From assembly GCA_009930275.1 (NCBI GenBank), contig RZYP01000055.1:1-11420 (forward strand): a stretch of 11,420 nucleotides of DNA. Reading direction: 5' to 3'. The notes beneath the pieces are model-generated. The model searched no databases. It saw only the letters and a program-made list of their open reading frames with translations, and had not been told where the DNA came from. This stretch comes from Negativicutes bacterium (GTDB taxonomy: Bacteria > Bacillota_C > Negativicutes > Acidaminococcales > Acidaminococcaceae). The first letter of the stretch is position 1, and the number at the start of each line of letters is the position of its first letter. The translations under genes were made by a program, and so were the position numbers. Below are positions 5,726 to 11,420 of the stretch, in pieces.

Positions 5726-7663
5726 ATGAAAAAAACCGCTTTGGTTTTGACGTCTGTAATTTGTTTTGGCTGTTCGACAGCTGTTTGGGCTTCGGAGCCA
5801 AATTTCAGGCTTGATGAAATATTGGTGACAGCGACTAAATCCTCCGTAAATGTAAAAGATTTGCCTCATGATGTTTCTGTAATCACTAAAGAGGATTTTG
5901 CAATTAAAAATGCCCAGTCGCTGAAGGATGTACTGGATTCTTTGCCGGGGGTCGCAATTAGCAGAAGCGGTGGTCGCAGGTCAGTAAACATCCGTGGGTT
6001 TGATTCACGTTATGTTACAATCCTGGTTGATGGGCAAAGGCTGCCTTCGGAACCTGACGCAACATACGAATTGGATCGTATTGCACTAGATAATGTTGAG
6101 CGGATTGAAATTGTACGTGGCAGCGGCAGTGCGTTATATGGGGCAGATGCTTTGGGCGGCGTTGTCAATGTTATTACCAAACAAAGTGAAAGACAGGGAT
6201 TAAAACTGGCATTAAACAAAAACTTGCTGACGTCGCACGGTGATCAAAGCGACAATTATTCTGTGAATTATGATTCTGGTAAACAAGACAAGTTCAGATA
6301 TACGCTGACGTTTAAGCAAGATAAGAATGATGCCTGGTATAAGAGCAATAATACTACCTATTATCCTTTTGGAACACGCAATTACGCCGCTGCACGTTTT
6401 GAATACCAGCCGAATGATGAAGAAAAATGGTTGCTGGACGCTTCTTATGTCAAGGAAAAAACTGATGAATATAGTACTTTCCTGGGCGTTAACAATTATT
6501 TGATGCAAACTAACTTGAAAGAAAATAATGAACGTCAGAACTATAAGCTCAGCTATCAAAAGGATAAGGATGAGCAAGAGACTCTTGTCAATGTATATAG
6601 GACTGTCTGGGAAAAATACAATGATACTATTAACAGAAAAAATGGTTTATATACCGCAAATGTCTACGGCTATACAACTAATTCAGGCATAGAAGCCCGT
6701 CAAAGTGTTGCAATCAATGAGAAGCACAAACTAACCGTTGGCGGAGAATATCGCTATGAATTGTACCGTGGTACAGGAATTGACACGGGTGAAGGTGTTT
6801 TCTCGAAAGTTCTGAAAGGGAAAATGGTTGCTGGCTCAGAGACGACTACTTCTTATGGAGCTGTTTATTTGCAGGATGAGTGGAGATTTTCACCTAAACT
6901 GTTTTTGGTAAATGCCTTGCGTTTTGATGACAGCAACAAGTTCCGCAGCGATTTGAATCCAAAACTTGGTCTTACTTATTCGGCTGCTGATGATCTGCGT
7001 TTAAAATTTAATGCTGGCACTGGCTTCAGAGTTCCCAGTCCTAATCAGATGTATTTGAATTTGAATGTTGTCCGTAATGGCAGCATGGTTAATTTGCGTG
7101 GCAATTCTAATTTAGATCCTGAAGAATCAAGCTTTTATGATTTTTCTGTGGAAAAAGATTGGCATCATACCTCTGGAAAAGCAACTTATTTTTACAGCAA
7201 GATCAAAGATATGATTGACGAAGTATGGCAGAATAGCAATACTATTCAATACGAAAATATAAAAGAAGCGGAAATTCAGGGGATAGAATTGAGCACTGAC
7301 AGCGATTTGGGCGGTAAATTAAGCTGGAATAACAATTATACCTATATTGATGCTGTGAACAGTTCGACCGGCAAACGTTTGTATAACAGAGCCCGACATA
7401 AAATTTCATCGTATTTAAATTATTCTCCGGAAAAAGGCCTAAAACTTCAGCTTGGTGTTGATGCTTACCGTTCCTACTATTTCCAGCCGAGCGCTGCTGT
7501 CATCAAAGATGATAATTATGCGTTATGCAATTTTGCTATTACCAAGGATTTGGATGCTCGTCAGAAAATTATGCTTGGGGTTGATAATATCTTTAATCAA
7601 AAAAATGATGATTTATCTCTGCCGGGCACTGTTATCAGGATGGGTTATCAGGTGGAAATCTGA
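5726..7663 (+). CDS. BtuB-like TonB-dependent outer-membrane receptor 1
   Basis: 645-residue energised outer-membrane transporter, predicted to bring corrinoids into the periplasm. The signal peptide is cleaved after VWA (residue 22). A TonB box, LDEILVTA (29-36), precedes the plug domain (about 42-155), which ends in the typical RIEIVRGSGSALYGADALGG segment (126-145) and VVNVITK. The remaining roughly 490 residues form the 22-strand barrel, with late motifs GTGFRVPSPNQMY and NLDPEESSFYDFSVE characteristic of the family. The length is close to BtuB (about 600). The last residue is Ile (GYQVEI), not the aromatic residue that usually ends an outer-membrane barrel. The RBS is AGGGAG, 9 nt before the ATG. 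The gene is co-transcribed with the methyltransferase behind riboswitch 1 and overlaps the next gene by one base. Substrate specificity rests on the riboswitch context. Confidence 0.9.
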   Translation: MKKTALVLTSVICFGCSTAVWASEPNFRLDEILVTATKSSVNVKDLPHDVSVITKEDFAIKNAQSLKDVLDSLPGVAISRSGGRRSVNIRGFDSRYVTILVDGQRLPSEPDATYELDRIALDNVERIEIVRGSGSALYGADALGGVVNVITKQSERQGLKLALNKNLLTSHGDQSDNYSVNYDSGKQDKFRYTLTFKQDKNDAWYKSNNTTYYPFGTRNYAAARFEYQPNDEEKWLLDASYVKEKTDEYSTFLGVNNYLMQTNLKENNERQNYKLSYQKDKDEQETLVNVYRTVWEKYNDTINRKNGLYTANVYGYTTNSGIEARQSVAINEKHKLTVGGEYRYELYRGTGIDTGEGVFSKVLKGKMVAGSETTTSYGAVYLQDEWRFSPKLFLVNALRFDDSNKFRSDLNPKLGLTYSAADDLRLKFNAGTGFRVPSPNQMYLNLNVVRNGSMVNLRGNSNLDPEESSFYDFSVEKDWHHTSGKATYFYSKIKDMIDEVWQNSNTIQYENIKEAEIQGIELSTDSDLGGKLSWNNNYTYIDAVNSSTGKRLYNRARHKISSYLNYSPEKGLKLQLGVDAYRSYYFQPSAAVIKDDNYALCNFAITKDLDARQKIMLGVDNIFNQKNDDLSLPGTVIRMGYQVEI

Positions 7664-8169
7664 TGTCAACGAAAATGATGGTAAGGATGGCTCTATTGAC
7701 GGCAGCGATGATCGTCGCACAGGAATTGCGGCTTATCCTGCCATTGCCCATGCCGGTAACTGTTTTAATAATAGGTTCATTGCTTAATGCCATTTTAGTG
7801 GTTTGCTACCGGATGACAAATCTGCCTTATGCTTTGATGATGGCCTTTTTGATGGTTTTTGTTGCTTTTGTCCAGCAAAGTTTCTGGCATCCGTTGATTA
7901 TAATACCTGCATTATTGGGGAATATAATTTTTTTGGCTGTCTATAGTGCGTGCATTGTTAAAGGGGAGAAGACCTATCTGATTCTTCTATTGCCGGCGCT
8001 AGCACGCGGCATAGTTATGGGGCTGACGATGATTATAATGTTTAACTTGCTTGGTTTTGGTATGGACCAAACTTATGCTGCAAATATTGTTTTTGGATTA
8101 TTACAGACAGCGACAGGTATTTGCGGCATTTGGCTGTCACACAAGATGTTTCAAGATATAGAACTCTGA
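7663..8169 (+). CDS. Six-helix membrane protein, ECF-transporter S-component-like (putative corrinoid)
   Basis: 168-residue hydrophobic inner-membrane protein with about six helices (near 7-27, 31-49, 56-72, 79-99, 104-128, 138-159) and almost no soluble part. Length, helix number and the opening RMALLTAAMIVAQELRLILP match substrate-binding S components of energy-coupling-factor importers. A10-x3-A14 in the first helix fits the AxxxA motif that docks S components on EcfT. The ATG overlaps the receptor stop (TGATG), with AGGTGG just upstream, so translation is coupled. With the cobalamin riboswitch and receptor this predicts a corrinoid S component (compare CbrT), completing uptake if an EcfAA'T module is encoded elsewhere. 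The solitary transporter BtuM is the alternative; as I recall it lacks AxxxA. Cysteines are at 48, 97 and 154. The identification is by architecture, not by a decisive motif. Confidence 0.7.
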   Translation: MSTKMMVRMALLTAAMIVAQELRLILPLPMPVTVLIIGSLLNAILVVCYRMTNLPYALMMAFLMVFVAFVQQSFWHPLIIIPALLGNIIFLAVYSACIVKGEKTYLILLLPALARGIVMGLTMIIMFNLLGFGMDQTYAANIVFGLLQTATGICGIWLSHKMFQDIEL

Positions 8170-8243
8170 ACTGAATTCAGGAAACGTGCCTCATGTGGCA
8201 GCCGATGGCCGGCAGGCTGCGGCAAAGTTAACTCACTAGTGAT

Positions 8244-8273
8244 TTGACAAACCGCTAAAGCTAGTGTTATATT
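8244..8273 (+). promoter_or_regulatory. Predicted promoter of B12 unit 2
   Basis: Consensus TTGACA (8244-8249) and TATATT (8268-8273) are 18 bp apart, with TGT before the -10. CTAGTG occurs on both sides of the -35, at 8236-8241 (inside the palindrome CACTAGTG, 8234-8241) and 8261-8266, possible repressor half-sites. The stretch 8170-8243 otherwise holds only a GC-rich hairpin without a T-tract. Confidence 0.6.
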
Positions 8274-8295
8274 ACTAATAATTTAATAGAGCAAT

Positions 8296-8475
8296 GAATC
8301 AGGTGTGATTTCACTTAATAGATAAGCTGGTGCAAAACCAGCACGGTCACGCCGCTGTAAAGTCGAGCAACTCTCAATAATGCCACTGGGAAACTGGGAA
8401 GGCGGGAGGAGCGATGAAACTGAGTCAGAAGAACTGCCTGATTTATTCGTTTCTGTAGCCTACGAGTGATAGGGA
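8296..8475 (+). promoter_or_regulatory. Cobalamin (AdoCbl-type) riboswitch 2
   Basis: Second corrinoid-sensing leader. P1 is AATCAGG (8297-8303) with CCTGATT (8437-8443). The hairpin GCTGG/CCAGC (8326-8342) is followed by ACGGTCACGCCGCTGTAA, then ATGCCACTGGG, GGGAAGG and TGAGTCAGAAGAACTGCC, a slightly diverged B12 box (GTCAGAAG where riboswitch 1 has GCCAGGAG). A P13 hairpin, CCTA (8459-8462) / TAGG (8470-8473), has the same CGAGTGA loop as riboswitch 1 and the same complement TCAC (8347-8350). Stem bases differ compensatorily between the two copies while loops are kept. A terminator follows at 8505-8540, so the receptor gene behind it should be shut off when corrinoid is plentiful. Confidence 0.92.
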
Positions 8476-8504
8476 TAGGAATAAGGGATGATTATGCCTT
8501 TTTG

Positions 8505-8540
8505 CCTTTCTGCTTGTATGCGGAAAGGTTTTTTTATTTT
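8505..8540 (+). terminator. Riboswitch 2 expression-platform terminator
   Basis: Stem CCTTTCTGC (8505-8513) / GCGGAAAGG (8520-8528), nine pairs including one G-U, with a six-base loop and the tail TTTTTTTATTTT. It is placed between aptamer and receptor gene as in unit 1. Confidence 0.85.
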
Positions 8541-8621
8541 GGTTCTCACTTTTTGATATGCGTAACATGGCAAGCATCTCAAAAAGATCAAGAATAATAT
8601 ATGTTGAGAAGAGGGAATTTT

Positions 8622-10616
8622 ATGATGTTTGGGGCAAAAGGACTGAGCAGCTTAATGGCGCTTTTGATTACGGGAGCTGTAATGTCTGCGTCTGTCGCAC
8701 AGGCGGCAGAAAGTGATGGTTTGAACAGTTTTACATTGGACCAGATGCTTGTTACTGCTAACAGGATGGAGACTCGAGATATGGATACGGCCGCTGCTGT
8801 TGAGATATTAACGCACGAACAGCTTGTGGCGACCGGCGGTACTAATATTCAAGAGGCTCTTAAATTTGGCACTGGTTTATATTATCAATCACAAGGTTCT
8901 AAAGGCACATCTCAGGGGACAATGAACAGCAAGATCGTCATTCGTGGTGTGGAGAAGGGAACATTGGTTTTGATTGACGGCGTGCCTTTGAATCAAAGCG
9001 GCAGATATAATCTGGAAAATATTTCTACAGAATTGGTTGAGCGCGTTGAAATCGTACGCGGCGGCGGCGCTGTTTTGTATGGTTCTGAAGCTACTGGCGG
9101 CGTCATTAACATCATAACCAAAGGCAAACGCGAAAATAGTGTCAAAACATCCTTTGGCAATTATGATCAACAAAGTCATTCTGTAAGTACTCAGACAGGC
9201 AAGCTTGGTTTTACCTACAGCTATGATAAGATCGGTGATATTGATAATGTCTCTGACCCATCAGGCGGTCGCCCGGTAGGCAATTATTTTACGATTACAA
9301 GAGGCGAACATAATAATTTTAATCTTCGCTATGATTTTAACGATAAGCTTTATTTATCAAATTCTTATAATGAAAACAATGCTCACTATGTTTATCGTTA
9401 CGAACCGCAAAATGGGGCAGTTAACAAAGATGCCATCTATACGGTGCAAACAAATTTAACGCAGCTTCATTATGATGACCATTCTGTTAAGGCTGTTTTA
9501 TCGTATACCAATACAGATCAAAATAATTTCACTAAAGCCAGGAACAGCACAAAAAATCCTACAACTTATCTGGATACGATGAAGAGTCTGAGTAATGCAG
9601 GTTATGATAGTAAAACTATTGGACTGGATGCACAGAAAAACTGGAAGCTGGAAACGGATACAGCGATTTTGGGCTTTAACGTACAGCGTGATACCTGTGA
9701 TTATACAGAAGATTCTTTGACTGTTTCCAGTGGCGCGTATACTTCTTCGACCAGAGATTATTCCCGCAATATGTATTCAGTGTATGGTCAGTATAATCAT
9801 GCTTTGAATAAGGTGTCCAATCTTATTTTCAGTGCCCGTGAAACCTGGACAGGTTCAACGGAAGGCGGTGATATTGACGGCAGCAACTACAGCAAATTCA
9901 CACCAGAATTGGAATATATCAACAAACTGGACGAGGATACCAGTTTCTATGCGAAAGCTGGGCAATCATTCATGATGCCGACCTTCACGCAAATGTTCGG
10001 TTCAGGCAATATTGTAGGCAATGCTGATTTGAAACCGCAGCATGGCAATCATTATGAAGTCGGTCTGAAGAAGAATGTCGACAATAAGGCATGGCGTTTG
10101 GCTATCTATAATTATGAGATTGATGACAGTATTGAGTCTAAATGGACAAGCTTGGATGAAGTTACTTATACTAATGAAGATGTTAAAAATACCGGGATAG
10201 AATTAACATGTGCGGTTGATATGGGCAGTGGTTTTACTGGAAACTGGGGCGTTTCCTACAGTAATCCGAAAAAGTATTCCACGACTACCGAAAACAATGT
10301 TACTACGGAAGGAAGATGGCGTGATTACTATGGCAGACTGCAGCTTAATGGCGGTTTAAGCTATAGCAAAGATAAATGGAATGGCGCTGTTAATCTCAAC
10401 TATCTAGGTAAAAGAACACGGGATATTGATTCGGAAGAATCGATGAGACCATATTTGTTCACTAATCTTAACGTAGCCTACAAGCCGGATAAGAGCAGCA
10501 AGGTATTCTTAAACGTAGACAATCTGTTTGATAGACGGGATATCACGACTAGCGCAACTTCCAGTTTCTACACCCTGGGCAGAAACTTCATGCTTGGGTA
10601 TGAACATACTTTTTAA
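8622..10616 (+). CDS. BtuB-like TonB-dependent outer-membrane receptor 2
   Basis: 664-residue outer-membrane transporter under its own cobalamin riboswitch, predicted to take up corrinoids. The ATG at 8622 is chosen because AGAGGG (8610-8615) lies 6 nt before it. An in-frame ATG at 8601 has no ribosome binding site and would add seven residues; ATG 8625 is also possible. The signal peptide ends at AQA (residue 28). TonB box LDQMLVTA is at 39-46. The plug (about 50-165) has the motif RVEIVRGGGAVLYGSEATGG (141-160). The barrel ends in GYEHTF with the usual C-terminal Phe. It resembles receptor 1 in plug motifs, but the barrel and the linker between plug motifs are clearly different, so it is a distant paralogue and not a recent duplicate. 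It may differ in cobamide preference. It is monocistronic, ending at the hairpin 10644-10676. Confidence 0.9.
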   Translation: MMFGAKGLSSLMALLITGAVMSASVAQAAESDGLNSFTLDQMLVTANRMETRDMDTAAAVEILTHEQLVATGGTNIQEALKFGTGLYYQSQGSKGTSQGTMNSKIVIRGVEKGTLVLIDGVPLNQSGRYNLENISTELVERVEIVRGGGAVLYGSEATGGVINIITKGKRENSVKTSFGNYDQQSHSVSTQTGKLGFTYSYDKIGDIDNVSDPSGGRPVGNYFTITRGEHNNFNLRYDFNDKLYLSNSYNENNAHYVYRYEPQNGAVNKDAIYTVQTNLTQLHYDDHSVKAVLSYTNTDQNNFTKARNSTKNPTTYLDTMKSLSNAGYDSKTIGLDAQKNWKLETDTAILGFNVQRDTCDYTEDSLTVSSGAYTSSTRDYSRNMYSVYGQYNHALNKVSNLIFSARETWTGSTEGGDIDGSNYSKFTPELEYINKLDEDTSFYAKAGQSFMMPTFTQMFGSGNIVGNADLKPQHGNHYEVGLKKNVDNKAWRLAIYNYEIDDSIESKWTSLDEVTYTNEDVKNTGIELTCAVDMGSGFTGNWGVSYSNPKKYSTTTENNVTTEGRWRDYYGRLQLNGGLSYSKDKWNGAVNLNYLGKRTRDIDSEESMRPYLFTNLNVAYKPDKSSKVFLNVDNLFDRRDITTSATSSFYTLGRNFMLGYEHTF

Positions 10617-10643
10617 GCAACGGCAAAAATCTCAATAAAATAC

Positions 10644-10676
10644 AAAAAGGCTGTTCCCCAATGGAACAGCCTTTTT
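10644..10676. terminator. Strong intrinsic terminator
   Basis: Perfect stem GGCTGTTCC (10649-10657) / GGAACAGCC (10663-10671) with a 5-nt loop, flanked by AAAAA and TTTTT so it works in both directions. It ends receptor 2 and could also stop minus-strand transcription from the nitroreductase remnant. Confidence 0.92.
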
Positions 10677-10705
10677 CATGCCTTGCAGTAATTTTCTTAT
10701 GACAT

Positions 10706-10924
10706 TTATTTCCAGAACATGATCTCTGGTTCTCTTTTGATAATATCGGGCGATATTTTAGCTGGGTGCCGGATGACTAGTGGTGCTGCGATAGTATATT
10801 CTTTGGGAATGCCCGGTTTTTCCTTGAGTTCCAATGTGTTAAGCGACATTTGTGCAAAGCCTATCCAACGGCGGCATAAATCAAGCGCACGGACAAAATG
10901 CGCTGTAATTGAATTTGGAACTTG
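10706..10924 (-). pseudogene. Nitroreductase C-terminal remnant
   Basis: A 72-codon open stretch on the minus strand ends in TAA at 10706-10708 and is closed upstream by an in-frame TAA (10925-10927). Its translation contains RRWIGFAQMSLNTLELKEK, GIPKEYTIAAPLVIRHPAK and KREPEIMFWK. These match the pattern at the end of FMN-dependent nitroreductases (WIGFA..alN.pevK..lgIP..y.v.aPlilGyP, then R.EPEI..W). The N-terminal half with the FMN-binding Arg/Ser motif is absent, and no start with a ribosome binding site is visible. The first roughly 15 residues no longer look like the family. The break coincides with the promoter of the neighbouring marR gene (-35 at 10922-10927). Nitroreductases often stand divergent from MarR regulators, so this is probably the decayed partner gene. 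Confidence 0.7.
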
Positions 10925-10950
10925 TTAATTCTAATTGTTAATGTTATACT
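10922..10950 (+). promoter_or_regulatory. Predicted promoter of the second marR gene
   Basis: TTGTTA (10922-10927) and TATACT (10945-10950) are separated by 17 bp, with TGT immediately before the -10. The transcript would start near 10957, just before the palindrome at 10962-10981. Confidence 0.65.
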
Positions 10951-10961
10951 ACACTCGAAAT

Positions 10962-10981
10962 ATATTTTGTACACAAAATAT
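10962..10981. promoter_or_regulatory. MarR-type palindromic operator
   Basis: A perfect inverted repeat with 9-bp arms, ATATTTTGT and ACAAAATAT, around a 2-bp centre (AC). It lies between the predicted start of transcription and the marR start codon, the usual place for autorepression by a MarR dimer. Confidence 0.7.
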
Positions 10982-11001
10982 CTCTACAAAGGATAATAAA
11001 T

Positions 11002-11420
11002 ATGCTGCAGATTTTTGATAGTATTTGTTTGCTTCTTGCTAAAGCAGAGCAAAAACACCATAATTACACCAAAAAGTTATTAATAAACGAAGGTCTTAAT
11101 ATTACGCCTGGGCAAATGGCTGTATTATATACTTTATATAATGGTGATGGCATTACAATCACAGAACTAAGCAAAAGGTGTTATATGGATAATTCCACTT
11201 TGACAGGGGTTATCGACCGGTTGGAGAAAGCTGGATTACTATTGCGGTGTGAGCATCCGGAGGATCGGCGACAATTGTTTATCGATCTTACGGAAAATGC
11301 CAAAGGCATGAAACTGCAGATTCATGATGTCATGAACCGTATTAGCCAAGATATGTTGGCTGATTGTACCGAAGAAGAGATTGCTGTTTTTCGAAAAGTA
11401 CTTTTAAATATTTTCGATAA
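11002..11420 (+). CDS. MarR-family transcriptional regulator (3' end outside window)
   Basis: 139 codons are open to the window end with no stop, so only the last few residues are probably missing (family about 140-160). The HTH spans about 53-77 (ITELSKRCYMDNSTLTGVIDRLEKAG), and the wing carries the classical HPEDRRQ (85-91) followed by LFIDLTENAKG. This wing is more canonical than that of the other MarR gene. Cys residues at 9, 60, 83 and 122 could allow redox or electrophile sensing, as in OhrR- or YodB-like regulators, but none is in a diagnostic position I can assign. AAAGGA (10988-10993) is 8 nt before the ATG. The gene has its own promoter and palindromic operator, and it stands divergent from the nitroreductase remnant, which suggests it once controlled that gene. 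Confidence 0.9.
   Translation, partial: MLQIFDSICLLLAKAEQKHHNYTKKLLINEGLNITPGQMAVLYTLYNGDGITITELSKRCYMDNSTLTGVIDRLEKAGLLLRCEHPEDRRQLFIDLTENAKGMKLQIHDVMNRISQDMLADCTEEEIAVFRKVLLNIFD

Noticed and set aside
7452..7787. 111-residue open frame across the receptor 1 / S-component junction
   Set aside because: It is out of frame with both genes, has no ribosome binding site and overlaps two well-supported coding regions.
8198..8220. Terminator after the S-component gene
   Set aside because: GCAGCC/GGCTGC can form a stem, but no T-tract follows, so it is not a supported intrinsic terminator.
8601..8621. Upstream ATG for receptor 2
   Set aside because: No Shine-Dalgarno precedes it, and the AGAGGG that does exist lies inside this segment and serves ATG 8622 (or 8625).
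10719..10928. 69-residue plus-strand open frame
   Set aside because: It lies antisense to the nitroreductase-like remnant, has no ribosome binding site and shows no family features; the minus-strand reading explains the conservation better.

Overview
This window most likely comes from a member of the Negativicutes, i.e. Firmicutes that carry an outer membrane. It combines low-GC coding with strong AAGGAGG-type ribosome binding sites, MarR regulators and cobalamin riboswitches ending in Firmicutes-style terminators, together with two full-length TonB-dependent outer-membrane receptors. The genus cannot be fixed from the sequence alone. An anaerobic gut or rumen lineage such as Acidaminococcaceae or Veillonellales is a reasonable guess. 

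Layout. Positions 1-585 are the 3' two thirds of an L-lactate / L-2-hydroxyacid dehydrogenase. A hairpin-forming REP-like repeat (620-707) and a promoter with a palindromic operator (716-768) follow. Then comes a probable anaerobic heme-degradation operon: a HutW/ChuW-type radical SAM enzyme (839-2458), a short flavodoxin (2555-2944) and a secreted protein made of internal repeats (2979-3758). A bidirectional terminator (3784-3856) separates this from a convergent MarR gene (3872-4318, minus strand). 

The centre of the window is a corrinoid (vitamin B12) acquisition locus in two riboswitch-controlled units. Unit 1 has a promoter overlapping that of the divergent marR gene, a cobalamin riboswitch with an intrinsic terminator, a class I SAM-dependent methyltransferase (4699-5706), a BtuB-like TonB-dependent receptor (5726-7663) and a six-helix membrane protein resembling an ECF-transporter S component (7663-8169, stop/start overlap). 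Unit 2 has its own promoter, riboswitch and terminator, and a second BtuB-like receptor (8622-10616). No BtuFCD ABC importer and no EcfA/EcfT genes are in the window. The implied route is outer membrane by TonB receptor, then inner membrane by an S component that would borrow a shared ECF module encoded elsewhere. 

After a strong terminator (10644-10676) lies the C-terminal remnant of a nitroreductase on the minus strand (10706-10924), which has no start or N-terminal half. Divergent from it is a second MarR gene, cut by the window end (11002-11420), with a clean promoter and a 20-bp palindromic operator. 

The points most worth following up are the riboswitch-controlled orphan methyltransferase that lacks the usual catalytic His, the exactly overlapping divergent promoters between marR and the B12 operon, the TonB-receptor/S-component pairing, the shared L5-L13 pairing in both riboswitches, the heme operon with its repeat protein, and the unlisted nitroreductase remnant beside an intact MarR operator.
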